A DNA stretch of 64,000 nt from Burkholderia sp. WSM2232 (lineage in GTDB: Bacteria > Pseudomonadota > Gammaproteobacteria > Burkholderiales > Burkholderiaceae), in NCBI RefSeq assembly GCF_000472545.1, contig NZ_KI421432.1:542577-606576 (forward strand), given 5' to 3'. Shown here one piece after another: positions 34,113-42,764 of the stretch. How positions within the stretch are numbered: the first letter of the stretch is position 1; every line of letters starts with the position of its first letter. The position numbers and the translations under genes were made by a program. The notes under the pieces are model-generated. The model ran no database searches, had not been told where the DNA came from, and saw only the letters and a program-made list of their open reading frames with translations.

Positions 34113-36098
34113 TTACGCGATGTTGCGATCCAACCGTGCAAGCAATTGCTCGACGCGCAGCAGTTCGCCAAGCGACCACGCCTGGAACGGCGTGCCGGCG
34201 GGCGCATGCGGTGCGTCGCCGTCTGCGATTTCGGAAATGTGATCGAGCCCGGCGTGATCGAGATGCATGTAAAGCGGATCGAGAAAACGGGTTCTGGCTT
34301 GCTGGCGGGCCTCTTCTGCATTGCCGCGCACACGCAGCCAGGCCTCGACGAACGGGCCGAGCAGCCACGGCCACACCGTTCCCTGATGATAGGCGCCGTC
34401 GCGTTCGTAGGGCGCGCCGCTATAGCGGCCGCGATAAGCGGGGTCCGTGGGCGCGAGGGTGCGCAAACCGAGCGGCGTCAGCAAATGCGTTTCTACCTGG
34501 TCCACCACTGCGCGCGCCGCCGCGCCTTCGAGCAAGGAGAACGGCAGGCCGCCGATCGCGAATATCTGATTCGGACGAATCGAGCGGTCCACTGCGCCGC
34601 TTACATGATCCACGTCTATGTTGTCGAAAAGCGCTTGCGTCGAAGGATCGACGAAACGCGCCTGAAACGCCTGCAAGGCGCGCTCCGCCGGTTTCTGCCA
34701 TTGGGTGTTCCACGTTGCTGCAATGCGCAATGCGTTGATCCACAGTGCCTGCACTTCAACCGGCTTGCCGATGCGCGGCGTCACGACCCAGTCGCCGACC
34801 TTTGCATCCATCCACGTGAGCTGCATGCCGGGGACGCCCGCGCACAGCAAGCCGTCGTCCGCGGATGCCTTGATGTTATAGCGCGTGCCTTGCGTGTAGC
34901 CTGCGAGAATGGCGTCGCCGGCTGCCTGAAGGCGCGCCTTCGTTGCGGCGCCCGCATGGCCAGTTGCGAGGTAGTCGTGCACCGCAACGATGAACCACAG
35001 CGCTGCATCCACGGAGTTGTATTCGGGCGTGTCGCCATAGTCGGGAAAACGATTCGGCAGCATGCCGTCGGACAAGGTGCCGGACCATTCGAGCAAGATC
35101 GCTTCGGCGGCGTCCAGCCGGCCAATTGCGATGAGCAAGCCGCGCATTGCAATAAACGTGTCGCGACCCCAATCCGTGAACCACGGAAAACCCGCGAGTA
35201 TCGTGCGGCCCTCGTTGCGCTGCACGACATAGGCATCGGCGGAACGTTGCAGGCGCGAGCCGAATGCGGTGCGGCGCTGCTGTTCGGTTTGCGCGAGCGT
35301 TGCAGCGCGGCTTGCGGCAGCAGTGTTCGCGGACGTCGTATCGGATGCGCTCAAAATCATCACGGCTTCGGCTCCGGCATTTGCCAGATCGAAGCTGAAC
35401 ACGCCAGGCGTCGCGAGGTCCTCGCTGAAGTCAAGGCCGCGCTCATACTCCCGAACGTAGCTGAAGTTGTGATACCAGTCGGGCGCGTGCACATAACTGC
35501 CGTTGGTCGCGGCATAAATGCACGGCACGTTGCCGTACGGTTGCCAACTCGCGCAACAGGTGTCGCTGCTGATGTGTGCGGTGAAGTTGAATGCCGCGTT
35601 CTCGTGATGCAGCGCGTGATAGTCGCGGCCTGACAGCAAGGGCCTGACTTTCAACGTAAGCGCGCCAGATTGCGATGCACTTGGCGACACCTCGGGCACA
35701 GGTTCCCGCCGCCAGCGCAATACCGTTTCGCATGTCGCCTTGCTCACGAATACTTCCGCCGTGATCAGCGTTTGCGCATTGAACTGAAAGCGCCAAGTTG
35801 GCCACGGCTCAGTGGTGAACTCGAGCAGGTTCGCCGTGACATCCGGGTACAGCACGTCGGGCTCATAGCGTTGCATGCTCAGTGGATAACGCTCGCCATC
35901 GGCTTCGAGCCACGCCTCCACACCATTGACAAGCACCATGCGGCCCGCCGGCGGACGCGTGGCCGCGAGCAGCAGGGCGTGATAGCGGCGCGTGCGCAAC
36001 GTGCCCACGGTGCCCGACGCAAAGCCACCCAGGCCGTCTGCTTCCAGCCATTCGTCTTCGAGGCGCCTCATGTCGAAAGGTCGTTCGAAATGTGTCAT
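34113..36098 (-). CDS. Amylo-alpha-1,6-glucosidase (glycogen-debranching-type)
   Basis: The 661-residue protein has an N-terminal debranching-enzyme beta domain (EWLEADGLGGFASGTVGTLRTRRYHALLLAA) and a catalytic (alpha/alpha)6 barrel (GFPWFTDWGRDTFIAMRGL, PNRFPDYGDTPEYNSVDAALWF, DGAYHQGTVWPWLLGPFVEAWL). The Asp residues in the DWGRD and NSVDAALW segments are those used by GH133/GH15-like enzymes to cleave alpha-1,6 links. It is probably cytoplasmic and processes stored or imported glucans. It is the first gene of the minus-strand unit that continues with the GH63-like glucosidase, zwf and ppgK, so the unit could turn glucan into 6-phosphogluconolactone. Confidence 0.92.
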   Translation of the reverse strand: MTHFERPFDMRRLEDEWLEADGLGGFASGTVGTLRTRRYHALLLAATRPPAGRMVLVNGVEAWLEADGERYPLSMQRYEPDVLYPDVTANLLEFTTEPWPTWRFQFNAQTLITAEVFVSKATCETVLRWRREPVPEVSPSASQSGALTLKVRPLLSGRDYHALHHENAAFNFTAHISSDTCCASWQPYGNVPCIYAATNGSYVHAPDWYHNFSYVREYERGLDFSEDLATPGVFSFDLANAGAEAVMILSASDTTSANTAAASRAATLAQTEQQRRTAFGSRLQRSADAYVVQRNEGRTILAGFPWFTDWGRDTFIAMRGLLIAIGRLDAAEAILLEWSGTLSDGMLPNRFPDYGDTPEYNSVDAALWFIVAVHDYLATGHAGAATKARLQAAGDAILAGYTQGTRYNIKASADDGLLCAGVPGMQLTWMDAKVGDWVVTPRIGKPVEVQALWINALRIAATWNTQWQKPAERALQAFQARFVDPSTQALFDNIDVDHVSGAVDRSIRPNQIFAIGGLPFSLLEGAAARAVVDQVETHLLTPLGLRTLAPTDPAYRGRYSGAPYERDGAYHQGTVWPWLLGPFVEAWLRVRGNAEEARQQARTRFLDPLYMHLDHAGLDHISEIADGDAPHAPAGTPFQAWSLGELLRVEQLLARLDRNIA

Positions 36099-36274
36099 GG
36101 CGTGAGCAATGGTGCGAAAGAAGGCGCTGATGTGTCCATTCTCCTACTTATCACTTTCCGGTTCCTTTCGAACAACTCACAAACGCGAGTCGTTTTTTCC
36201 ACTCGCAAACGTTTCACAATTATTTCTTGAAAGGGTTGGAGACTGCATCCGCTTTCACGAAACAGGATGCAGAC

Positions 36275-36619
36275 ATGAGCAGAGAAAAACGTCTCGTCGT
36301 CGTCATGTTCGTTGCACTCGCAACCTTCACGCTAAGCGGCTGCGGCGCGGACGACTCTACATCCGCCAATGCCAATGCGTCTGCATCGCCATCGTCGGCC
36401 TCTTCGAATAACGGCGAAAGTCGCACAGCCTTCGACACGGCACGCTCACCCGCTTTGTCTGCCGCCGCGATGCCCGACGCAAGTGCGGCGCTCGCCGCCA
36501 ACGCCGCTCTCGCTTCCGACACCATCGCGCAAAACATGCAAGCCAGCCTGGCTGCGGACAGCCAGCAAGTGGCGCCCGTCATGCGTTACGCACCCGGCGA
36601 CAGCGCGAGCAGCAACTGA
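36275..36619 (+). CDS. Small lipoprotein, 114 residues
   Basis: The N-terminus MSREKRLVVVMFVALATFTLSGCGADD is a lipoprotein signal with lipobox LSGC; the mature protein is small, rich in Ala, Ser and Asn (TSANANASASPSSASSNNGES) and ends SASSN, without a known domain. AGGATG lies before the ATG at 36275. It is followed after 57 bases by the phospholipase C gene on the same strand, so the two may be co-transcribed, but nothing in the sequence shows a direct link. Function unknown. Confidence 0.75.
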   Translation: MSREKRLVVVMFVALATFTLSGCGADDSTSANANASASPSSASSNNGESRTAFDTARSPALSAAAMPDASAALAANAALASDTIAQNMQASLAADSQQVAPVMRYAPGDSASSN

Positions 36620-36676
36620 CCGATTCCACCGGCGCGCGAGGCGCGCTATTCTTCCCCCCGCAGAAGGTGATATTCC

Positions 36677-38839
36677 ATGACATCAAATAGCCGTCGCCGT
36701 TTCCTGCAGACCGTGGCTTCATCCGCGGGTGCTGCCGCCGCGCTTACCGCGCTGCCCGAGTCCATTCGCAATGCGTTGGCCGTTCCCGCATTCTCGCGCA
36801 CCGGCACCATTCGCGACGTCGAACACATTGTCGTGTTCATGCAGGAAAACCGCTCGTTCGATCACTACTTCGGCCATATGCGCGGCGTGCGCGGCTACAA
36901 CGACCGCTTCCCGATTCCGCTGCCAGGCGGCAAGCCGGTGTGGTATCAGCCGTCGAAGGCGGACCCGACCAGGCCCGTGCTGCCGTTTCACCTGGATACA
37001 TCGACCACCAGCGCGCAATGCGTGGGCGACCTCGATCACAGCTGGTACAAGACGCACGCCGCGATAGACGGCGGTCGCTACGACCAGTGGCCGGCCAACA
37101 AGACCGACATGACGATGGGCTATCACCTGCGCAGCGACATTCCGTTCCACTATGCGCTCGCCGACGCATTCACGGTTTGCGACGCGTACTTCTGCTCGCT
37201 GCCGGGCCCGACGCACCCGAACCGCTCGTACCTCATGACGGGCACCGTGGACCCGACCGGCAAGTTCGGCGGCCCGCTGCTCGACAACAACGATTGGGTG
37301 GACGGCGACGGCCCGCCGAACTATCAGTTGCTTTCGTGGACGACCTACCCCGAGCGCCTGCAAGCGGCCGGCATTTCATGGCAGATCTACCAGCAAGGGC
37401 TGACGGGCGCCGATCCGCTGAACGGCAACTACGGCACTAACATCCTGCAGAACTTCACGAACTTCATCAATGCGCAGCCGGGCTCGCCGTTGTATGAACG
37501 CGCGCAAACGGTGCGCACCATCGACGACCTCAAGGCCGACGTACTCGCGAACCGCTTGCCGCAAGTGTCGTGGCTGTGCCCGCCCGCCGCATACTCGGAG
37601 CATCCGCAATACACGCCCGCTTACGGTGCCGAATACACGTCGCAGATTCTCGACGCGTTGACCGCCAACCCGGAGGTATGGAGCAAGACGGTGCTCTTCA
37701 TCATGTATGACGAGAACGACGGCTTCTTCGACCACATCGTGCCGCCGCAGCCCGCCACCACGGCCGCGCAGGGCAAGTCCACGGTCAGCACGGAAGGCGA
37801 AATACACAACGTGGTGAACCCGGGGCGCGGCGGCAAATATACGGCCGACGGTCTGCCATACGGCCTCGGCCCGCGCGTGCCGATGACCATCGTCTCGCCG
37901 TGGAGCAAGGGCGGCTTCGTGTGCTCGCAGGTGTTCGATCATACGTCGGTGATCCGCTTCATCGAAACGCGCTTTGGCGTGGCGGAGCCCAACATCACCG
38001 CATGGCGCCGCGCCGTATGCGGCGATCTGACCACGGCGTTCGACTTCCGCACGCCTGATTCGCGAATCCCGCCCCTGCCGGACACGAGCAACTACAAGAG
38101 CATTGCCGACAACCAGTGCGCCACGCAGCCGAAGCCCACGGTTCCCGCGACGCCAGGCACGATCGATCCGCAGGAAAGCGGTATCCGTTTCGCACGCGCC
38201 TTGCCGTACGAACTGCATGTGAACGGCCACGCAAACGCGAAGCAGAACACCTTCGAGATTTCGTTCGGCAATACCGGCGCACAGGGCGCGCACTTCTATG
38301 TGTACTCGGCAAACCGCACGGATGGTCCGTGGCGTTACACCGTCGAAGCCGGCAAGTCGCTTGACGAGTCGTTCGACCTGACGCTGACCAACGGCGTCTA
38401 TGCATTCGAAGTGTTCGGCCCAAATGGCTTCGTGCGCAAATTCGCGGGTAATACGCAAGCCGCGGCGCAAGCTGCAACGCAGCTCGCGCGAACCGCGGGC
38501 GGCCACCACCAGGACAAGCCGGCGCAGCCTGAAGTGAAGGTCCAATACGATGTCGCCAATGGCAACGTGTTCCTCAAGTTCAGCAACAAGGGCGGAAGCC
38601 TCGCGCGCCTGACGGTGACCGACAACGCGTATGGTGCCCGCGCGCGTCCGGTGATCGTGCCGGCCGGCGCGCATATCGAAGAAGCATGGGTGCTCGCGTC
38701 GAGCCACCACTGGTACGACTTGACCGTGACGAGCAACGACGACGACAGCTTCTCGCGCCGCATGGCGGGCCATGTGGAGAATGGCAGACCGAGCATCAGC
38801 GATCCGGCTGCTATTGCGCCGGTGCTGGTGGCGAACTGA
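36677..38839 (+). CDS. Phosphocholine-specific phospholipase C, Tat-exported
   Basis: The 720-residue protein hydrolyses phosphatidylcholine or sphingomyelin. A twin-arginine signal (SRRRFLQTVASSAGAAAALTAL) precedes a phosphoesterase domain with HIVVFMQENRSFDHYFGHM, LPGPTHPNRSYLMTGTVD, FIMYDENDGFFDHIVPP and GPRVPMTIVSPWSKGGFV, as in Burkholderia and Pseudomonas PlcN/PlcH. Two C-terminal beta domains of about 90 residues follow (GIRFARALPYELHVNGHANAK; VKVQYDVANGNVFLKFSNKGG). Length and layout are complete. A hairpin lies about 25 bases after the stop. Phospholipases of this class can supply phosphate and choline or act as virulence factors; the role here is open. Confidence 0.95.
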   Translation: MTSNSRRRFLQTVASSAGAAAALTALPESIRNALAVPAFSRTGTIRDVEHIVVFMQENRSFDHYFGHMRGVRGYNDRFPIPLPGGKPVWYQPSKADPTRPVLPFHLDTSTTSAQCVGDLDHSWYKTHAAIDGGRYDQWPANKTDMTMGYHLRSDIPFHYALADAFTVCDAYFCSLPGPTHPNRSYLMTGTVDPTGKFGGPLLDNNDWVDGDGPPNYQLLSWTTYPERLQAAGISWQIYQQGLTGADPLNGNYGTNILQNFTNFINAQPGSPLYERAQTVRTIDDLKADVLANRLPQVSWLCPPAAYSEHPQYTPAYGAEYTSQILDALTANPEVWSKTVLFIMYDENDGFFDHIVPPQPATTAAQGKSTVSTEGEIHNVVNPGRGGKYTADGLPYGLGPRVPMTIVSPWSKGGFVCSQVFDHTSVIRFIETRFGVAEPNITAWRRAVCGDLTTAFDFRTPDSRIPPLPDTSNYKSIADNQCATQPKPTVPATPGTIDPQESGIRFARALPYELHVNGHANAKQNTFEISFGNTGAQGAHFYVYSANRTDGPWRYTVEAGKSLDESFDLTLTNGVYAFEVFGPNGFVRKFAGNTQAAAQAATQLARTAGGHHQDKPAQPEVKVQYDVANGNVFLKFSNKGGSLARLTVTDNAYGARARPVIVPAGAHIEEAWVLASSHHWYDLTVTSNDDDSFSRRMAGHVENGRPSISDPAAIAPVLVAN

Positions 38840-38862
38840 GGCAGGAAATGTGAGGCTTCGGT

Positions 38863-38889
38863 CAGACGCGCGCGGTATCGGCGCGTCTG
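38863..38889 (+). terminator. Hairpin after the phospholipase C gene
   Basis: CAGACGCGC and GCGCGTCTG form a nine-base-pair stem around a nine-base loop starting about 25 bases after the stop at 38839. No T tract follows. It lies between convergent genes and may terminate transcription in both directions. Confidence 0.45.
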
Positions 38890-38969
38890 GCTGGAGCCTC
38901 GGTCGCGCGCAGCATTTTGATGCGGCGGGACTTCATGAGTGCGCCATTACGCCGCCATCACGCCGCCAT

Positions 38970-40085
38970 TTACGCGCCCAGCAACACTCCGGTTCTAAAG
39001 GGCCGTGCGCCCGTCACACGGCCCAGCGGCGCGCCTGCCGTGACGAAGCGGATGGCGCGGCGCATGTAGAACACACCTTCTGTGTTGCTGGTCAGCGTGG
39101 TGGTTTCGTCCGTCAACGGATCGACGATATCGAACAGCGGCTGCCCGACGCTGATCTTGTCGCCAATCTTCGCGCGATGCACGAGAATGCCGCTCACGGG
39201 CGCGTAAAACTGTTCGCTGCCGGCAAGCGGCGTGGCGGCCGTCAGTAGCGGCGGCAATGGCTTCGCCTCAAGCACCACGGCCTTGCGCCACGCAAGGTAA
39301 TCGACGATCGCGTCGGCGTCCTGCTGCGCCGCTTCGTATGAAACGTCGCGCTGGCCGCGGCATTCCACCGTCACCGCAACGGCGCCGTTCGGCACCGGCT
39401 TGTCGGCCGGCATCTCCTGCTGCAATCGCCACCAGAGCAGGCTGTGCGTTTCGTCGAACGCCTCGCCGCCGGAATTCGTTGCAAGCAGCGACGCCTGTGC
39501 GCCGAGATAACGCGCCAACGGTTCGAACTGCGGCCACGCCGCCTCGCTCGTGTAGAGATGCATTGCGGCTTCGAGTGAACAGTGCAGGTCGATCACCACG
39601 TCGGCGTCGAACGAAAGCTTGAGCAGCGACAACTGCAACGACTCGAATTCGCTCAACGGCTTGTGCGCGGCAAGTTCCGCCGCAATCAGCCGGCGAATGA
39701 TCCGCACGTTTTCCGCCGGGTTCGGACCTAGCGCTTCGCGAGCCTGCGCGACCAGTTTCGGAAACTGGAAGAAATGGCGGTTAAAGTTCTTGCCGCTTGC
39801 CAGATCGAAGCGCCCCACAAACTGTCCGAGCACATATTGTGCGAGTCCGACCGGGTTTGCGACGGGCACGAGCACGACCTGTGCATTCAGCGCGCCTTGC
39901 CTTTCGAGTTCGAGCAAACGGCGCTTGAGCAGGAGCGTGGTCAGCATGGCGGGCGTTTCGTCGGCGTGCAGCGAGGCCTGGATATAGATCTTTTCTCCGC
40001 TGTGGGCCGCGCCGAAGTGAAACGACACGAGTTCGCGATGTGTTCCGATAGCCGGCGAAAGAAGCGGATGCGATTGCCTGTTCAT
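38970..40085 (-). CDS. Succinylglutamate desuccinylase/aspartoacylase (AstE/AspA-like) family protein
   Basis: The 371-residue protein belongs to the zinc-dependent M14-type deacylases: IYIQASLHADETPAMLTTLLL carries the first two metal ligands (H-x-x-E), VDVVIDLHCSLEAAMHLYT-like sequence (DADVVIDLHCSLEAAM) the third His, and TVECRGQRD the catalytic Glu region. A C-terminal beta extension (FYAPVSGILVHRAKIGDKISVGQPLFDIVDP) is like a biotinyl/lipoyl-type swivel and is found in several members. Such enzymes remove an acyl group from amino-acid derivatives. The start at 40085 fits the family start; the frame is open further upstream. It stands alone on the minus strand. Confidence 0.88.
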   Translation of the reverse strand: MNRQSHPLLSPAIGTHRELVSFHFGAAHSGEKIYIQASLHADETPAMLTTLLLKRRLLELERQGALNAQVVLVPVANPVGLAQYVLGQFVGRFDLASGKNFNRHFFQFPKLVAQAREALGPNPAENVRIIRRLIAAELAAHKPLSEFESLQLSLLKLSFDADVVIDLHCSLEAAMHLYTSEAAWPQFEPLARYLGAQASLLATNSGGEAFDETHSLLWWRLQQEMPADKPVPNGAVAVTVECRGQRDVSYEAAQQDADAIVDYLAWRKAVVLEAKPLPPLLTAATPLAGSEQFYAPVSGILVHRAKIGDKISVGQPLFDIVDPLTDETTTLTSNTEGVFYMRRAIRFVTAGAPLGRVTGARPFRTGVLLGA

Positions 40086-40416
40086 GACAGAAGAGCGTGT
40101 GGTTGGAGAGCCCCAAGCGCGGGCATCAATTGCCGTATGGGTCGAAATTGCTTTTCGCCGCGACCAGGTGCACTGACGGCTGTGCGGAAGAAAGGTCCGC
40201 CTGCAGGACGTTATGTTCAACGGCGCGCTATGATCCCAACCGACAGACCGTCTGGGGCGGTTCATGGCAAAAATGCATGTCCGGCTGTTTGCCGGCTCGA
40301 TGCGGAGGCGCTTGGAAAATCGCTAGTGCGCGCCGGCCTCGCTATCAGCCTCGGCCCTCACACTTGGGAGTTGGATCGAGGGCCGGCTTCCAGGTCAAAT
40401 TGTTCGACGTATCTCT
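40086..40416. other. Gene-free stretch
   Basis: About 330 bases without convincing coding sequence. A possible minus-ten box (GCTATGAT near 40228) sits among otherwise unremarkable sequence. Promoters for the deacylase gene (leftward) and the DUF3658-like gene (rightward) should lie here. Confidence 0.45.
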
Positions 40417-40722
40417 ATGAATCCAAAACAGAGTGAAACTATTCCAATGACCTCGCGACAAGAACAAGCTGTGCAGAGCTTGAATGCGGCGCAGCTTCAG
40501 CAGATTGACGAAGCGATTATGCGCAACGTCATCAGCAACTGGCGAAAGGTTTCAAGGGTGGTAGGAACGGCCCTCGTTGAAAACAGCGAGCACATCAAAG
40601 ACATACCCGATCTTTTTTACGCACAAAGGATAGGAATGCTTGCGGCCACTGGAAAGCTCGAAATTACGGGCGATGCACTGGACATCAGACACACCGAAGT
40701 TCGGTTGCCGACTAAAGCGTGA
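40417..40722 (+). CDS. DUF3658-like small protein
   Basis: The 101-residue protein resembles the DUF3658 domain: a helix with LNAAQLQQIDEAIMRNVISNWRKVSRVVGTAL, then IPDLFYAQRIGMLAATGKLEITGDALDIRHTEVRLP, matching the pattern of helix, Trp-Arg-Lys-Val-x-Arg-Val-Val-Gly and a final strand ending in E-V-R-L-P. This domain usually sits behind DUF1835; here it stands alone. The ATG at 40417 opens the frame; a second ATG at 40447 is possible and neither has a clear ribosome binding site. The function is unknown. A LysR-tail-like fragment follows on the same strand. Confidence 0.65.
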   Translation: MNPKQSETIPMTSRQEQAVQSLNAAQLQQIDEAIMRNVISNWRKVSRVVGTALVENSEHIKDIPDLFYAQRIGMLAATGKLEITGDALDIRHTEVRLPTKA

Positions 40723-40796
40723 AAAGTCGCACATCAATTTTTCTTCGTCAAAGCGTAGCGTTTCGCGGCGTCGCGCCAGCGAGCCCTGTGCGCCCC

Positions 40797-40916
40797 AAAC
40801 GCGCGATCGAGCAAACCGTCTGCCTGCTGCAACGCGCAGCCATTCCACTCACACCCGCCGCGCAGGAACTTGCGACGATACTCGCGTCGTACACGCGTAC
40901 GGTGCAAGGGCGGTAA
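40797..40916 (+). pseudogene. Possible C-terminal remnant of a LysR-family regulator
   Basis: The last about 38 codons of an open frame ending at 40916 read like the end of a LysR regulator effector domain (TVCLLQRAAIPLTPAAQELATILASYTR), where the final strand and helix usually have a bulky-bulky-R, then L-T/S-P-A-A. No DNA-binding domain or other part remains upstream. LysR genes often lie next to SDR genes, as one does here. The call rests on a short stretch. Confidence 0.35.
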
Positions 40917-41151
40917 GACGACTGACGCGGTTGCGGCCTCGCCGTTGCGCGTAAGCTTGGTGCCACGGGAGCATCGGCCGGGCATTCTCTGGCTCGCGCG
41001 TTCGTCGCGGGCGCTGCCAGCAAGGCCGCCGCACTGCGACTACAATTGGAGCCCCCTGCCCGGCGCACACAACATTCACACAGCATTCAATGCGTTAATC
41101 AAAACGAAAGCGCGAGGCAATGTCGCAGACCATCAACAGGAGTTTTCCCAC

Positions 41152-42000
41152 ATGATGAATCGAGACAATCCCGTCTGGCTGATTACCGGCTGTTCAACCG
41201 GCTTTGGCCGCGAACTCGCAAAACTGGTGCTGGAGCGCGGCTGGCGCGCCGTGGTCACCGCGCGCGACGTATCCAAAGTGAAAGACATTGCCGAGCCGTA
41301 CGGCGAGCGCGCGCTCGTCGCGCCGCTCGACGTGACGAACCGCGCGCAGATCGACAACGTCGTCGCACAGGCCAAGCAGCGCTTTGGCCGCATCGACGCG
41401 CTCGTCAATAACGCCGGCTACGGTTATCTCGCCGCAATCGAAGAAGGCGAAGATCGCGAAGTGCGAGCCATGTTCGAGACCAATGTGTTCGGTCTGGTCG
41501 ACATCACGAAGGCCGTGTTGCCGATCATGCGCGAGCAACGTAGCGGCCTCATCGTGAATGTGTCGTCTATCGGCGGGCTCACCAGCTTTGCGGCAACCGG
41601 TTATTACCATGCGACGAAATACGCGGTGGAAGGCTTGTCCGAATCGCTTGCCACCGAAGTCGCGCCGCTCGGCATCGGCGTGCTGATAGTGGAGCCCGGC
41701 CCGTTCCGCACCAACTGGGCCGGCCCGTCGATCAAGCAATCGGCCACCGTCATCGACGACTATGCGGCCACGGCCGGCGAGCGGCGCAAGCAGACGGAGG
41801 CGCGCAGCGGCAAGCAGGCCGGTGATCCGGTGCGCGCGGCGCAAGCGATCATCGACGCCGCGCTCTCGGACAAGCCGCCTCTGCGTTTGCTGCTCGGCAA
41901 AACCGCGCTGGAACTTGCGCGCAAGAAGCTGGACTCCATGCGCGGCGACTTCGATGCGTGGGAAGCCACTACCGTAGGCGCCGATTACCCGGACGCCTAG
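41152..42000 (+). CDS. SDR family oxidoreductase
   Basis: The 282-residue protein is a classical short-chain dehydrogenase: the NAD(P)-binding TGCSTGFGREL near the N-terminus (T-G-x-x-x-G-x-G), LDVTN, LVNNAGYGYLAAIEEG (N-N-A-G), the catalytic Ser in IVNVSSIGGLTSFA, and Tyr-x-x-x-Lys in YYHATKYAVEGLSESL. This subgroup (oxidoreductase/retinol-dehydrogenase-like, C-terminal PVRAAQAIIDAALSDKPP) is common and its substrates are unknown. It starts at ATG 41152 (or 41155) behind AACAGGAG. Its stop overlaps the stop of the convergent rubredoxin-domain gene by four bases. Confidence 0.92.
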   Translation: MMNRDNPVWLITGCSTGFGRELAKLVLERGWRAVVTARDVSKVKDIAEPYGERALVAPLDVTNRAQIDNVVAQAKQRFGRIDALVNNAGYGYLAAIEEGEDREVRAMFETNVFGLVDITKAVLPIMREQRSGLIVNVSSIGGLTSFAATGYYHATKYAVEGLSESLATEVAPLGIGVLIVEPGPFRTNWAGPSIKQSATVIDDYAATAGERRKQTEARSGKQAGDPVRAAQAIIDAALSDKPPLRLLLGKTALELARKKLDSMRGDFDAWEATTVGADYPDA

Positions 42001-42437
42001 AACTCCACCAGCGCAAAGTCTTCCTTGCCCACGTCGCACAGCGGGCAACGCCAGTCGGCGGGAACGTCGGCCCAGCGCGTGCCCGGCGCGATGCCCTCCT
42101 CCGGCAAGCCGGCGGCTTCGTCGTAGATCCAGCCGCAGATTACACAGACCCACTGCTTCAGGTCGGCGGCGGCCAAGGCATTGGCGGCATTGATGGCATT
42201 CGCGTTCGCGGCCGGCGGGTTCGGCGTGCCGCGCGGTTGCGAATCCGCGGTCTGGTCAAGGCTGACGACGAGCGGCGCCTCAGTCCTCGCGCCGTGGCTG
42301 GCGAGGCGCGCTTGCAACCGTTCCAGCAGGCGCTGCGCCTCGTCTTGCGTAAGATCGATCCAGTATGGGTCGCCAGCGCCGTCGTTGAGCCGTTCGGGTG
42401 AAAACTGGAGTTCCAGTGCTACGCCCTTCTTGTACAT
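41997..42437 (-). CDS. Rubredoxin-domain protein
   Basis: The 146-residue protein ends with a complete rubredoxin domain of about 55 residues: WVCVICGWIYDEAAGLPEEGIAPGTRWADVPADWRCPLCDVGKEDF, with the two C-x-x-C knuckles that bind one iron. The N-terminal about 90 residues (MYKKGVALELQFSPERLNDGAGDPYWIDLTQDEAQRLLERLQ) are an additional domain and an Ala/Asn linker. Rubredoxins carry single electrons, often to oxygenases or reductases; a Rieske oxygenase gene lies 300 bases away on the same strand and could be linked (inference). It is convergent with the SDR gene. Confidence 0.9.
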   Translation of the reverse strand: MYKKGVALELQFSPERLNDGAGDPYWIDLTQDEAQRLLERLQARLASHGARTEAPLVVSLDQTADSQPRGTPNPPAANANAINAANALAAADLKQWVCVICGWIYDEAAGLPEEGIAPGTRWADVPADWRCPLCDVGKEDFALVEF

Positions 42438-42444
42438 GACGGCG

Positions 42445-42561
42445 TTAGACGAACAGATTCAGCACGATGTCGGCGATCACACCGGCGGCGGCGATCAGAC
42501 CCAGAAGTTGAAGCAGAGTAAGGGATTTGCGAGCCGAGGCGGGGAGTTGTTGCGTGGTCAC
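42445..42561 (-). CDS. Very small membrane protein, 38 residues
   Basis: A GTG at 42561 opens a 38-codon frame ending in TAA at 42445. It encodes a short polar head (TTQQLPASARKS), then a single hydrophobic helix LLQLLGLIAAAGVIADIVLNLF. It ends eight bases before the start of the rubredoxin-domain gene on the same strand. The compact signal-anchor shape, the tight spacing and the normal codon use support it. No ribosome binding site is clear, and I cannot name a family. Confidence 0.5.
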   Translation of the reverse strand: MTTQQLPASARKSLTLLQLLGLIAAAGVIADIVLNLFV

Positions 42562-42764
42562 GGGGCGGTCTTCAGAGATCAGAAAAAGCGCAATAGTACA
42601 CGGGTCGCGCCGCGGCCCATGCCGATTGGCGCAAACCCGCTCGCATCAGTTAGCAAGGCGTTGCCGACTGAGCGCTATTATCGCCGCCTGCCCGTGCAGG
42701 ATTATTCACAACGCGGAGATGCATTCATTCGCGGCAAGCCGGAAAGCGGCCCGCCGCGCGAGGC

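Noticed and set aside
37376..38773. 465-codon minus-strand open frame opposite the phospholipase C gene
   Set aside because: The phospholipase C on the plus strand is complete and has clear motifs; the antisense frame has none.
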